From assembly GCF_007859655.1 (NCBI RefSeq), contig NZ_CP042304.1, positions 1,674,001-1,738,000 on the forward strand: a stretch of 64,000 nt of DNA, written 5' to 3'. The notes beneath the pieces are model-generated. The model was not told where the DNA came from. It did no database searches and saw only the letters and a list, made by a program, of their open reading frames with translations. Numbering within the stretch: position 1 is the first letter of the stretch; every line of letters begins with the position of its first letter. Shown here one piece after another: positions 30,248-39,029 of this stretch. Source of the DNA: Devosia ginsengisoli. Lineage in GTDB: Bacteria; Pseudomonadota; Alphaproteobacteria; Rhizobiales; Devosiaceae. Made by a program: the position numbers and the translations under genes.

Positions 30248-30658
30248 TCAGCCGCGCAGGATGTCGAGCGTGCGCCCGAGCATCTGCCGCGTGACGGTGA
30301 CGACGTTGAGATTGGCCTCATAGGTGCGCTGGGCCTCGCGCATGTCCATCGCCTCGATCAGCGGATTGACGTTAGGATATTGCACATAGCCGGAAGCATC
30401 GGCGGCCGGATGGCCGGGCTCGTAGCGCGAGGAGAAATCGCTCATGTCATAGGCAAGGCGCCCCACTTCGACGACCTTGCCGCCCACAGAGGGATCGAAG
30501 CTGGCTTCGAAAGTGGGGATGCGGCGGCGATACGGCTCCTCCCCCGGCGCCTTGCCGGCGGAATCGGCATTGGCGAGGTTTTCGGCAATGACGCGCATGC
30601 GGGCGGTCTGGGCGTGCAGGCCCGTGGCGGCGATGCGGAGAGATGAATTGAAGTCCAT
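30248..30658 (-). CDS. flgC: Flagellar proximal rod protein FlgC
   Basis: The 136-residue protein starts MDFNSSLRIAATGLHAQTAR with the rod-protein signature MRVIAENLANADS. It ends with the helical signature NPLIEAMDMREAQRTYEANL and VVTVTRQMLGRTLDI. It builds the proximal rod together with FlgB, which is 13 bases upstream. Confidence 0.95.
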   Translation of the reverse strand: MDFNSSLRIAATGLHAQTARMRVIAENLANADSAGKAPGEEPYRRRIPTFEASFDPSVGGKVVEVGRLAYDMSDFSSRYEPGHPAADASGYVQYPNVNPLIEAMDMREAQRTYEANLNVVTVTRQMLGRTLDILRG

Positions 30659-30671
30659 GTGACGTTAGCTC

Positions 30672-31079
30672 CTAGGCCTGCTTGCCCATGGCGGTGCGGA
30701 GGATCTTGATCGATTTCTGGTAGAGGCTGGTCGCGGCCTGATAATCCATCAGGTTGGTCGTGACTTTCATCATCTCGTCTTCGAGCGTGATGCCATTGCC
30801 CTCAGGGGTGATCTCGAAATTGGCCATGCGCTGCGCGCCAAAGGCGCCGCCTTCGCTGCTGGACACGGAAAAGTGCATGGGCTGGGTCGCCGTGGTGGTG
30901 ACCGCCGCCGAGGAGAAGCCCGCCTGGCGGTCGGCAAAATCATATTGCGCCAGATCGCGGCCACGATAGCCGGGGGTTTCGGCATTGGCCACATTCTCGG
31001 CCAGCAGGCCTTGACGGGTCTGGTGCCAGCGCATCTTGTCGGTGAGCGCCGAAAAGACCGGCATGTTCATGAGGCCCAT
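30672..31079 (-). CDS. flgB: Flagellar proximal rod protein FlgB
   Basis: The 135-residue protein starts MGLMNMPVFSALTDKMRWHQ and contains LLAENVANAETPGYRGRDLA, the FlgB rod motif, and ends with MDYQAATSLYQKSIKILRTA. It is the first gene of the flgB-flgC-fliE-fliQ-fliR-flhB operon. A perfect CtrA-type box lies 63 bases upstream of the start, and a GGCAA-TTC-TTGCC palindrome lies closer. Confidence 0.95.
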   Translation of the reverse strand: MGLMNMPVFSALTDKMRWHQTRQGLLAENVANAETPGYRGRDLAQYDFADRQAGFSSAAVTTTATQPMHFSVSSSEGGAFGAQRMANFEITPEGNGITLEDEMMKVTTNLMDYQAATSLYQKSIKILRTAMGKQA

Positions 31080-31119
31080 TGGCCGAAGTCCCCCGCGAGT
31101 CTAAAATCGTGGCGCGATG

Positions 31120-31132
31120 GGCAATTCTTGCC
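31120..31132. promoter_or_regulatory. GGCAA-N3-TTGCC palindrome before flgB
   Basis: GGCAATTCTTGCC is a near-perfect palindrome 41 bases upstream of flgB and 10 bases from the CtrA box. Related palindromes lie in the fliL/flgF and fliX/flgI spaces, so it is probably a binding site of a flagellar regulator such as an FlbD homologue. Confidence 0.55.
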
Positions 31133-31141
31133 GACCTATGG

Positions 31142-31157
31142 TTAATCAAGCGTTAAC
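31142..31157. promoter_or_regulatory. CtrA-type box between flgB and fliO
   Basis: TTAA, seven bases (TCAAGCG) and TTAAC match the full CtrA consensus TTAA-N7-TTAAC. The surrounding GGTTAA and TTAACC make it symmetric, so it can serve both directions. It lies 63 bases from flgB and about 104 from fliO. Confidence 0.78.
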
Positions 31158-31260
31158 CGGAGGTCGTTACGGCAGTCTCAGCCTCGCATTCTGCACATTT
31201 GCGGGATGTGGTAGGCAATATGTGCCGCCCGGATTCGGGTGAACCTGATTTGGAGCCGAC

Positions 31261-31944
31261 ATGAGTTTTATCACCAGCCTCTTCGGTGGCGAGGGCAATA
31301 GTTTCCTCACCGCGATCTTCGCCCTCGGCGTGGTCATCGTGGCTATCCTGCTGGTGCTGTGGCTGCTCAAGCTGCTGTTCAAGGCATCCGGCAATGTGGC
31401 CCGCGGGCGCAACCGGCGGCTGGCCGTGGTGGATTCGCTGGCGCTCGACCCCAAACGGCAATTGCTGATCGTCAGGCGCGACAATGTCGAGCACCTGATC
31501 CTCACCGGCGGAGCGCAGGACCTGGTGGTGGAAACCGGCATCGCCGTGGAAGAGGCGCCCGCCGCCCAGCCGACGCGCCGTCCCATTCCCATGGTAGCGA
31601 CCCGCAAGCCGGCGCCGGCCAAGACTCCTGTCGTCACGCCCCCGGTTGTGACGCCCCCGGTCGTCGCGCCCGCCGCGCAGCCGGCAGAACCGGTAGCCGC
31701 GGCGCCGGGCACGGCCATCGAGCGCCTACGCGACCTGGGGCAGCCAACCAACAAGAAGGCCCATCTTTCGCTGCGCCATACCGGTCTGCTCCGCCCGGTC
31801 AGCGACATGGAAATGCCGGTATCCCCGGAAAACACGCCCGCTCCGGTCGCGCCTGCCGACGACTCAGCTAAAGAGGATACGGCGCGGCGAGACGTAGAAG
31901 GCTCCGACCTTGTCGAGGATACCAGCGAGGCAAACCGGAACTGA
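31261..31944 (+). CDS. fliO: Flagellar biosynthesis protein FliO
   Basis: The 227-residue protein has one membrane helix (AIFALGVVIVAILLVLWLLK) near the start. It then shows the FliO domain (RNRRLAVVDSLALDPKRQLL and VRRDNVEHLILTGG), and a long proline/alanine-rich, poorly ordered tail. FliO helps assemble the FliPQR gate. It starts the fliO-fliP unit, divergent from flgB. Its last 35 bases overlap the proposed TTG start of fliP. Confidence 0.88.
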   Translation: MSFITSLFGGEGNSFLTAIFALGVVIVAILLVLWLLKLLFKASGNVARGRNRRLAVVDSLALDPKRQLLIVRRDNVEHLILTGGAQDLVVETGIAVEEAPAAQPTRRPIPMVATRKPAPAKTPVVTPPVVTPPVVAPAAQPAEPVAAAPGTAIERLRDLGQPTNKKAHLSLRHTGLLRPVSDMEMPVSPENTPAPVAPADDSAKEDTARRDVEGSDLVEDTSEANRN

Positions 31945-32704
31945 GGCGCCGCCGTCGCGTCTGCGGCGGCTTGCACCCTTTGCCGGCCTTCTCGCCTTTG
32001 CGCTTGCAGCGCTGATCCCCAGCCTGGCCTTCGGGCAAGACATTTCCATCGATTTCGGCGACGACACGACGCTGACCGAACGCGCCGTGCAGCTGATCGG
32101 GCTGATCACCCTGCTGTCGCTGGCCCCGTCCATCCTGGTGATGGTGACCAGCTTCACGCGCATCGTCGTCGTGCTGTCGCTGCTGCGCACGGCCATCGGC
32201 CTGCAGACCGCGCCGCCCAATTCGGTGATGGTGTCGCTGGCTCTGTTCCTGACCCTCTTCGTCATGCAGCCGACGCTGCAGCAGAGCTATGACCAGGGCA
32301 TTGCCCCGCTGCTGGCCGGCGAAATCGAAATGACCGAGGCGTTCGAGCTGGGCAGCGCCCCGCTGCATGAATTCATGCGCGCCAATGTGCGCGAGCAGGA
32401 CCTGACCCTGTTCTACGACCTGACCGACGCTCCGGTGCCCGACGAGCCGGAAGCCATTCCGCTGCAACTGCTGATCCCGGCCTTCATGATTTCGGAGCTG
32501 CGGCGCGCCTTCGAAATCGGCTTCCTGCTGTTCCTGCCCTTCGTGGTCATCGACATGGTGGTGGCCTCGGTGCTGATGAGCATGGGCATGATGATGCTGC
32601 CGCCAGTGGTCATCTCGCTGCCGTTCAAGCTGATCTTCTTCGTGCTGGTCGATGGCTGGTATCTGGTGGCGGGCTCGCTGGTGCGCAGTTTTGTGAGCGG
32701 GTAG
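31910..32704 (+). CDS. fliP: Flagellar export gate protein FliP
   Basis: The 264-residue protein has a signal peptide ending ALIPSLAFGQD. It has the FliP core: TLLSLAPSILVMVTSFTRIV, LRTAIGLQTAPPNSVMVSLA and AFMISELRRAFEIGFLLFLP, followed by SVLMSMGMMMLPPVVISLPF. No ATG is available before the signal peptide, so the TTG at 31910 is the likely start, which makes the gene overlap fliO by 35 bases. This suggests translational coupling. No other flagellar gene follows on this strand until flgF. Confidence 0.93.
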   Translation: MSRIPARQTGTEAPPSRLRRLAPFAGLLAFALAALIPSLAFGQDISIDFGDDTTLTERAVQLIGLITLLSLAPSILVMVTSFTRIVVVLSLLRTAIGLQTAPPNSVMVSLALFLTLFVMQPTLQQSYDQGIAPLLAGEIEMTEAFELGSAPLHEFMRANVREQDLTLFYDLTDAPVPDEPEAIPLQLLIPAFMISELRRAFEIGFLLFLPFVVIDMVVASVLMSMGMMMLPPVVISLPFKLIFFVLVDGWYLVAGSLVRSFVSG

Positions 32705-32734
32705 CGGTATGCGCTCAAGGTTAGCCACACCCAC

Positions 32735-32828
32735 GATGTCACCCCGGCCTTGAGCCGAGGCCCATCTCGAGATCTTGCCGGATGAGACCATCTCAGGATG
32801 GATCCCGGCTCAAGGCCGGGATGACATC
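32735..32828. repeat. Inverted repeat of the GATGTCATCCCGGCCTTGAG family
   Basis: GATGTCACCCCGGCCTTGAG at the left and GGCTCAAGGCCGGGATGACA at the right form a long hairpin between the convergent fliP and TPR genes. A second copy lies at 62407-62533. Confidence 0.75.
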
Positions 32829-32854
32829 GAGTTTGGGGATTCTATGGGGAACGA

Positions 32855-35800
32855 CTACAGGCTCGCCAGCCCCGCGCTGGGTTCGGCGGCGGTGAGGGGG
32901 GCCAGGGCGCCCTCGTCGGCATAGGTGTCGCGGTAGGAGGCGAGGAAGGCGTTGATGCCGCCGACATCGGCGACCTGGCTGGCCACCGCCTTGAATTCGA
33001 GACTGGTAATGGCAACCTGCCCGGTCACCAGGTCGAACATCGGCCATTCCGGCGTTACCACCATGGCGTCGCCGAACTTCGAGCGCAGGCGCGATAGCCC
33101 GAATGTATCGCCTGACAGGGCAAAGCCCACCGCGGCCTTGATCAGCCCGAGGCGGACAGGCTGGGTCAGCGGCTGGCCGCGCTGCTGCTCGGCATAGAGC
33201 GCTTCGAGCATTTCGCTGGCCTGGTCATAGCGCTTGGCGCGCCAATGCGCGTCGATGCGCAGCAGGGTCGCGTCGCGCCCGTCCAGATCGCGCAGCAGGT
33301 CGAGCGCCAGCAGGTCGCGGCCACCATCGATCATGGCGCGCGCCTCGAGAATACGCCGCTGGCGCTGCAGGGAGTCCGGCAGGCCGGGCAGCCGCGTCTC
33401 GTTGAGCACGCGCAAGGCATCCTGCGGCTGGCGATCGGCCAGGTAGATCACGGCGAGATCGGCGGCGATCTGGGTGCGGGCCACGCCGCGCAGGCGATTT
33501 TCCAACTGATATTCGAGCAGGTCGGCGGCCTGCGCCAGCAGATCGACGCGTACCAGCCGGCGGGCCAGGTTGCGGATCATCTCGTCGCCGCGGGCGCCGG
33601 GCGGGGTCAACTGGCGGAAATCATAGTAGAGGCTGAGCGCATCGATCGGGCCCAGCGAGTCGGCGACGCCATTGAGGAACAATTCGCTGAACATATGCTG
33701 CGCCTTGTCGCGCAGCGCGTTGACCGAGGTGTTTTCCGAGTAATTGGCGACGGCCTGCTCGACGGTTTCGAAGCCGCGGCGATAGTCGCCATCGCGGAAG
33801 TAGAAATCGGCCAGCATGGTCTGCATGTCCGCTTCCAGCGGATTGCCGCGCCACAACAGGGATTCCGCCGACAGCGTATCGGTGGCCTTGGCCAGGTCGA
33901 GCGTGCCCTGCTGGTCGAGCAGGCGCAGGGTGCGATAGATGGCCTCGGCGCGGGTGGGGCGGATGTCGGCGGCGATCACCTGGCCATACGTATCGATGGC
34001 CTCGGAAATGCGATCCCGCCCCTCGTCGATCCGGCCCGACATCAGGTGATAGAGGCTGGAATCCTCGGGGTCGAGGCTGGCGAAATCGATCGAGTCGAGA
34101 AACCGCTCAGCCAGCGTCATGTCGTCGGTTTCGACGGCGGCGCGCACGGCGGCAAAATAGAACCTGTTGCGTACCCAGAGCGGGTAATTCTCGACAATGC
34201 TGTTGGCCTCGATGGCGTCGAACCGCGCGCCCTTGAAGTCGTAGCCGTCGGCGCGGGCTATGGTGCGCCACAACAGGGCGTCGAGTTCCTGGCCTACGCC
34301 GGACGAATTGAGGATGCGCAGGGCGTCGGTGGGACGGGAGGCCAGCGTATCGGCGATGGCGCGGGTGATGCGGATCTTGCGCGTCAGGTCCTCGGCCTTG
34401 AGTTCGGTCTCCAGCACATCGAGCACACCCAAAGCCTCATGGGCGAAATGGTTGGCCACGTAATACTGCGCCAGGTCCAGCCGGGCGACGTCGCGCTCCC
34501 TGCCCTCGCTGCTGGCGGCATCGACCAGCAAATCCTCGCGGCGCTGGTTGAATGCGCCGTAATCCTTTTCTTCCAGCGCAGCCAGGTCGACAAAGCTGCC
34601 GCGCAGGCTTTCGGTAATGCCATTGCCGATGGTGCGGGGCGCATCCACCGCCGAAACGGTGAGCCCCCCGGCGGTGGACAGCACGGCCAGGTTGTTTTCG
34701 ACGGCGATGTCGAGTTCCGGATTTTGCGGCTTGATGACGAGGCCGTGCACGCTCCGCAGGGCCGAGAATTCGACATAGTCGAGCCGGCGGGTCACGCCAC
34801 GCGCCGGCGGATAGGCGGTGACCACCTTGAGCAGGTCCCCCACCAGCGGATCGCGGAAATCATGGATGCGGGCGGGACGCGCCACATCGGCCACGACTTC
34901 AAAATTGCCCTCGATATCGCGGCGGCGGCTGAGTTCGATCGGCTCGGTCGGCGTCAGCATGATGTCGCCCAGCGACAGGACCCAGGCCATGCCTTCGGAC
35001 CCGAGCGTCGCCAGGCGGTCCTGCGACAGCTCGACCCGCACCACCTGCGTGTCGCCCGACGTCACCACGGCAAATTCGCTGGCCAGGGCATCGAGTTCGG
35101 CCGAATGGGTCGGCGGCGTGATGCCCGAAACGGTGTCGAACATCATCCAGACCGTGTCGCCCCGGCGGAACACGGCAGCCGGCGTATCCTGCTCGAACGG
35201 GAAGACGACGCGCACGGTCGAACCCAGCACGCTGACGAATGGCGTTATCGTGCGGGCGGCGGTTTCGGGGAAGAGCTTGTCGACCTGGGCCGTTGCGGGA
35301 CCGCCTGCTGTCGCAGCTTCCGCTTCCGCCTCCTCTGCGGCCTCATCCACCAGATCGGCAGCGGCGAAGCTGGGCAGGCCGACACCGGCAATGTCGATAT
35401 CGAGAATGTATTGGCTCGGCGAATTTTCATAGAAGCGCGGGGTAATGCCTTCGGCCAGGCTCAGCGTGACCAGCGCCCCATCGGGACTGACCGCGCTTTC
35501 GACAGAGGCGATTTCGGGCGGCAGGTCCACCGCCAGGTCGCGCAGATCGACGCCGACAGGCCATTCGAAGGCGATGTGGCTGGTCTCACCTTCCTGCACA
35601 TATTCGGCCGTGGTCGGCACGGTCCAGTCGAACTGGACGCGCATGAAAGTGGGATTGCGGCCAACGCGAATACTGGCCTGGGGATTGAGCTCGACCACCT
35701 CGGCGGCCTTGCGCTCGCGCTCGGCGCGGATGGCGGCGAGGCGGGCCCGCTCGGCCAGTTCGTCGATGATATCCTGCGGCAAAGCCGGCGGCATGCCCTG

Positions 35801-36205
35801 CCAGGTGCTCGGCAGCAGATCGATGAAGAGCTTTTCGCCGGCCTCGATGCGGTTGAAGCTGAAGGCGGCGCGGAGGCCCAGGCGCAGCCCCATGCCGTCA
35901 GGATCGACGCGGGCCACCGAAAGATAGGGCGCCATGGTGGTGCCGACATCGGGCAGGATGACCGCGACCTTTTCCTCGAATTCGAGCGAGAGCACGCCGT
36001 TTTCGATGCGCATCGTATATTTGGGGAGATCGTCGCGGCCCGGAAAGCTCAGGATCAGGCGGGCGTAACCATCTTCCTGGGTGGCAAAGAGCTGGCCCTG
36101 CTCCTGCGCCATTGCCGGCGCAATAAAGCTCAGCGCCGCGATGACGACGCCTGCCAGGACGGCCCGCCCCGCGCGCCGCAAACCAACCATGATCGCGGTC
36201 TTCAC
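32855..36205 (-). CDS. Large periplasmic TPR-like protein of the flagellar cluster
   Basis: The 1116-residue protein has a signal peptide (RRAGRAVLAGVVIAALSFIA, ending PAMAQ). The first 600 residues are rich in beta structure (for example EQGQLFATQEDGYARLILSF). The second half is made of helical repeats like tetratricopeptide units (such as ALGVLDVLETELKAEDLTRK and AEAIYRTLRLLDQQGTLDLA). No enzyme motif was found. It is 162 bases downstream of motE on the same strand, with a CtrA-like box in between. Similar large TPR proteins sit near flagellar genes in related bacteria, and a role in motor or envelope assembly is an inference. Confidence 0.75.
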   Translation of the reverse strand: MKTAIMVGLRRAGRAVLAGVVIAALSFIAPAMAQEQGQLFATQEDGYARLILSFPGRDDLPKYTMRIENGVLSLEFEEKVAVILPDVGTTMAPYLSVARVDPDGMGLRLGLRAAFSFNRIEAGEKLFIDLLPSTWQGMPPALPQDIIDELAERARLAAIRAERERKAAEVVELNPQASIRVGRNPTFMRVQFDWTVPTTAEYVQEGETSHIAFEWPVGVDLRDLAVDLPPEIASVESAVSPDGALVTLSLAEGITPRFYENSPSQYILDIDIAGVGLPSFAAADLVDEAAEEAEAEAATAGGPATAQVDKLFPETAARTITPFVSVLGSTVRVVFPFEQDTPAAVFRRGDTVWMMFDTVSGITPPTHSAELDALASEFAVVTSGDTQVVRVELSQDRLATLGSEGMAWVLSLGDIMLTPTEPIELSRRRDIEGNFEVVADVARPARIHDFRDPLVGDLLKVVTAYPPARGVTRRLDYVEFSALRSVHGLVIKPQNPELDIAVENNLAVLSTAGGLTVSAVDAPRTIGNGITESLRGSFVDLAALEEKDYGAFNQRREDLLVDAASSEGRERDVARLDLAQYYVANHFAHEALGVLDVLETELKAEDLTRKIRITRAIADTLASRPTDALRILNSSGVGQELDALLWRTIARADGYDFKGARFDAIEANSIVENYPLWVRNRFYFAAVRAAVETDDMTLAERFLDSIDFASLDPEDSSLYHLMSGRIDEGRDRISEAIDTYGQVIAADIRPTRAEAIYRTLRLLDQQGTLDLAKATDTLSAESLLWRGNPLEADMQTMLADFYFRDGDYRRGFETVEQAVANYSENTSVNALRDKAQHMFSELFLNGVADSLGPIDALSLYYDFRQLTPPGARGDEMIRNLARRLVRVDLLAQAADLLEYQLENRLRGVARTQIAADLAVIYLADRQPQDALRVLNETRLPGLPDSLQRQRRILEARAMIDGGRDLLALDLLRDLDGRDATLLRIDAHWRAKRYDQASEMLEALYAEQQRGQPLTQPVRLGLIKAAVGFALSGDTFGLSRLRSKFGDAMVVTPEWPMFDLVTGQVAITSLEFKAVASQVADVGGINAFLASYRDTYADEGALAPLTAAEPSAGLASL

Positions 36206-36317
36206 CGGCTTCTGCCCGCCCGACGCACTCTGCGCGTCTCATGGCGAAGCCTTCGGCTCCGGGGTCATAAAACGCATGGGTTACACGATAGTCTGTGCCG
36301 ACCCTAGCGCTCCGGGC

Positions 36318-36332
36318 TTAACGTCACCTTAC
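36318..36332. promoter_or_regulatory. CtrA-like box before the TPR gene
   Basis: On the - strand GTAA, seven bases (GGTGACG) and TTAA differ from TTAA-N7-TTAA at one base. It lies 113 bases upstream of the TPR start codon and downstream of motE, so the TPR gene may have its own cell-cycle promoter. Confidence 0.5.
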
Positions 36333-36367
36333 GCCAAAGCATAAAGCCTCCGGCATTTCAGCGTTCA

Positions 36368-37417
36368 TTATTGACCCACGATCTGCGGCAGGGCGGCCAG
36401 GTCGTCCTGGGTCATTTCCGTCGCCGGCTTGTCGGCCAGCGTCGCCATCTGCACCGTCAGTTCCTGCGCCCTCGGGGCAGACATTTCGGCCAGGATCGGC
36501 GCCATCTTGCGCGGATTCATCGTCTTGGCCACGCGCAGCAGCACATCCATGTTGAGATCGTTGAAGATATTGGCCGCATCCTTGGGACGCATGGTTTCAT
36601 ACATCGCCACGATGCCGGCGAACTGTCCGGCTTCCATCTCGGTCCGCTGGTCGACCAGGCCGGAAATCTGCGCTTCCAGTGCTTCCAGCGTGGCTGCCCG
36701 TTCCGCGATGCGCTTTTCGGCGGCATCGACGATCGAGGCGCGCAGGGCCAGGTCGCTCTCATACTGCTCGAGTTCGGTGCGGCGGGCGGTGAGGCGCTCG
36801 AGCAATTGCTGCTCGGTACCGGACACGCCATCGGCAGCAATCAGCGGAACAACCGTACCGCCATCCGAGATTTCCGTAGGCACGACATCGCCCGAAGGCA
36901 GGCAATCGGCCGCCATCTGCTGGGCGAAGCTGCCCTCGGGCACCGGACGGGGTTCCACCGCCACGGCTTCGCCCTCAACCTCGGCAGCCACCGGCCGCAG
37001 GATGACATCGCCGCTGGCGGTGATCGTGGCGTCGGAATCGACGCAATAGGTCTGCGAAGCCATCACGTGACCGGCGGGCGGCGCATCCAAGGCCGGTATT
37101 TCACCCGCCTCATTGGCCGTCTCGTCCGCCGCCGGAGCACCGTGGCCTCCGCCGGCTTCGGCTGCCGGCGCGCCAATGGTCGGCGCCCCATCAGAGAGCG
37201 TCGGGCTGATATCTTCCATGGTCGGCTCGCCGGCCGGCGTCACCGTCTGGTCCGCCTCGGTCGTTCCCACCGCATCGCCCTCGGAGGCGCCGGCCGCCTG
37301 CGCCACGCTGACGCCACCCAGCACATAGCTGCCATGGGTCACAAGACCCATGGTCTTGAGCACCAGCAAAGCGGCAATGGCCATGACGACGACGGGCAGC
37401 AGCCGGATTTTGGTCAC
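36368..37417 (-). CDS. motE: MotE-like flagellar motor protein (MgtE_N domain)
   Basis: The 349-residue protein has an N-terminal membrane helix (LLPVVVMAIAALLVLKTMG). A long alanine/glutamate-rich periplasmic linker (about residues 40-200) with two cysteines (YCVDSD and DCLPSG) follows. A coiled coil comes next (ERLTARRTELEQYESDLALR), then a MgtE_N domain (MYETMRPKDAANIFNDLNMD, RKMAPILAEMSAPRAQELTV). MotE folds and stabilises MotC in rhizobia. Its start overlaps the stop of the DUF6468 gene, so it is the last gene of the fliL operon. Confidence 0.85.
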   Translation of the reverse strand: MTKIRLLPVVVMAIAALLVLKTMGLVTHGSYVLGGVSVAQAAGASEGDAVGTTEADQTVTPAGEPTMEDISPTLSDGAPTIGAPAAEAGGGHGAPAADETANEAGEIPALDAPPAGHVMASQTYCVDSDATITASGDVILRPVAAEVEGEAVAVEPRPVPEGSFAQQMAADCLPSGDVVPTEISDGGTVVPLIAADGVSGTEQQLLERLTARRTELEQYESDLALRASIVDAAEKRIAERAATLEALEAQISGLVDQRTEMEAGQFAGIVAMYETMRPKDAANIFNDLNMDVLLRVAKTMNPRKMAPILAEMSAPRAQELTVQMATLADKPATEMTQDDLAALPQIVGQ

Positions 37418-37845
37418 GCAGCAACTCCGCGAGTGCGCACGCGCGTCGACAGCTGTTCAAGCGCAGACTGCACCTTGTTGGGCTGTTCCACCGGCTCGAT
37501 GGCCTGGCTATGGCGGGCCACGCTGGTGATCTTGGCGATCCGCTCCATCAGCACCGTGCCGGCGTTGACGTGATTGGCCAATTCGATCCCGAAGCGCTCG
37601 GCTTCCTCCAGCCGCGCATTGAGCGACAGGTCGGCCTCGACGGCGGTCTGCTTGAGCTCCTTGATCGCCTGATTGGCGAGGTTGGTGGCCCCGACCAGGT
37701 CGGCGACCATCTGGCGCATCACGTCCTTGTCGGCGTGAAGGCGCTTGAGGCGCTGGTTGAGCACGATGCAATATCCGATTGTCAGCGCGAGCAGAATGGC
37801 GACAGCGCCTTCCACGAACAGCCCCAGAGGCAAGCCGAACATCAT
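37414..37845 (-). CDS. DUF6468-like membrane protein linked to FliM
   Basis: The 143-residue protein has one membrane helix at the start (GLFVEGAVAILLALTIGYCI) and a long coiled coil (LHADKDVMRQMVADLVGATN onwards), matching small proteins that stand between fliM and motE in alphaproteobacteria. The DUF6468 name is from memory of this context. Overlaps of four bases with fliM and with motE place it firmly in the fliL-fliM-motE operon. Its function is unknown; a motor-associated role is inferred. Confidence 0.75.
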   Translation of the reverse strand: MMFGLPLGLFVEGAVAILLALTIGYCIVLNQRLKRLHADKDVMRQMVADLVGATNLANQAIKELKQTAVEADLSLNARLEEAERFGIELANHVNAGTVLMERIAKITSVARHSQAIEPVEQPNKVQSALEQLSTRVRTRGVAA

Positions 37846-39029
37846 CGTCCTTCCATTTTCTCGTCGATCGCCTCGAAGGCCGCCATGGTGACCTTGGGCG
37901 GGTTAAGCGGCCGGGAAACCCGCACCGAAACGTGATTGCCGATATGGCCCATAACGGCCTCGGTGAGATCGACATCGCCGCAGCGCAACCGCACCGGATC
38001 GCTGGGCGAGCGCTCGAACATGACCGTGTCGCCCGGCTGCATGGCCAGCATGCGCGAGAGCGGCAGTTCCTGCTCGTGCAGCACAGCCTCGATCTCGACA
38101 TTGGCCGAATAGATCTCGGTGGCCAGATGGCCTTCCCAGATCGGATCGCGGCCGAACTTTTCACCCATGAACATCTGCAGCAGTTGTTCGCGGATGGGCT
38201 CGATGGTCGCGTAGGGCAAGAGGATTTCGATCTTGCCGCCGCGATCGTCCATCTCGATGCGCAGCTCGATCAGGATGGCGGCATTGCCCGGCCGCGAAAT
38301 GGCGGCGAAGCGCGGATTAGTCTCCATGCGCTCGAGCTTGAAATTGACATCGGTCACCGGCTCGAAGGCGCGGTGGGTATCGTCGAGGATGACCTCGATC
38401 ATGCGGCGGGCCAGCGCCATTTCGATCGTCGTATAGGGCCGGCCCTCGACGCGGATATTGCCGCCAATGCGACGGCCTCCCAGCAGCACGTCGATCATCG
38501 AATAGATCAGGCTGGAATCGACGGTGAGCAGGCCGTAATTCTCCCATTCCTCGGCCTTGATGACCGAGAGGATAGCCGGCAGCGGAATGGAATTGAGATA
38601 GTCGCCGAAGCGCACCGAGGAGATGGAGTCCATGGTGACTTCGACATTGTCGCTGGTGAAATTGCGCAGGCTCGTCGTCGCCAGCCGGACCAGCCGGTCG
38701 AAGACGATTTCGAGCATGGGCAGGCGTTCATAGCTGACCAGCGCCGAATTGATCAGCGCCTGGACGCCGGTCAGCTCGACATTGCTGCCCACGCTGGCGT
38801 CGAAGCCGAGCAGGCTGTCGATTTCATCCTGGTTGAGGACGCGGTCGGGACCGCCCTCCCCGTCACCATTGTCGCCTTCGAGCATGGCGGCCCATTCGGC
38901 GGCAGCGGCAGCAGCCCGCTCCTCCTCGGTCATGTCGTCTTCGCTGACGGGGGCGGCCGCAGCGGGAGCCGCGGCATCATCGAGCCCCCATTCGTCCGCC
39001 AGCTTGTCCTGTTCGGTCGGGCCCGCCAT
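37842..39029 (-). CDS. fliM: Flagellar motor switch protein FliM
   Basis: The 395-residue protein starts with an acidic, alanine-rich CheY-binding type N-terminus and contains VLNQDEIDSLLGFD. The FliM core follows: SYERLPMLEIVFDRLVRLAT and LLGGRRIGGNIRVEGRPYTT, then a C-terminal SpoA domain ending MAAFEAIDEKMEGR. FliM forms the C ring that sets rotation direction. Its start overlaps the fliL stop (TAATG) and its stop overlaps the next start. Confidence 0.94.
   Translation of the reverse strand: MAGPTEQDKLADEWGLDDAAAPAAAAPVSEDDMTEEERAAAAAAEWAAMLEGDNGDGEGGPDRVLNQDEIDSLLGFDASVGSNVELTGVQALINSALVSYERLPMLEIVFDRLVRLATTSLRNFTSDNVEVTMDSISSVRFGDYLNSIPLPAILSVIKAEEWENYGLLTVDSSLIYSMIDVLLGGRRIGGNIRVEGRPYTTIEMALARRMIEVILDDTHRAFEPVTDVNFKLERMETNPRFAAISRPGNAAILIELRIEMDDRGGKIEILLPYATIEPIREQLLQMFMGEKFGRDPIWEGHLATEIYSANVEIEAVLHEQELPLSRMLAMQPGDTVMFERSPSDPVRLRCGDVDLTEAVMGHIGNHVSVRVSRPLNPPKVTMAAFEAIDEKMEGR

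Noticed and set aside
33245..36307. A reading frame of about 1020 codons opposite the TPR gene
   Set aside because: It mirrors the codon periodicity of the TPR gene in GC-rich DNA, is rich in G, R, H and D and has no domain or signal; similar shadows lie opposite alaS and the macroglobulin gene.
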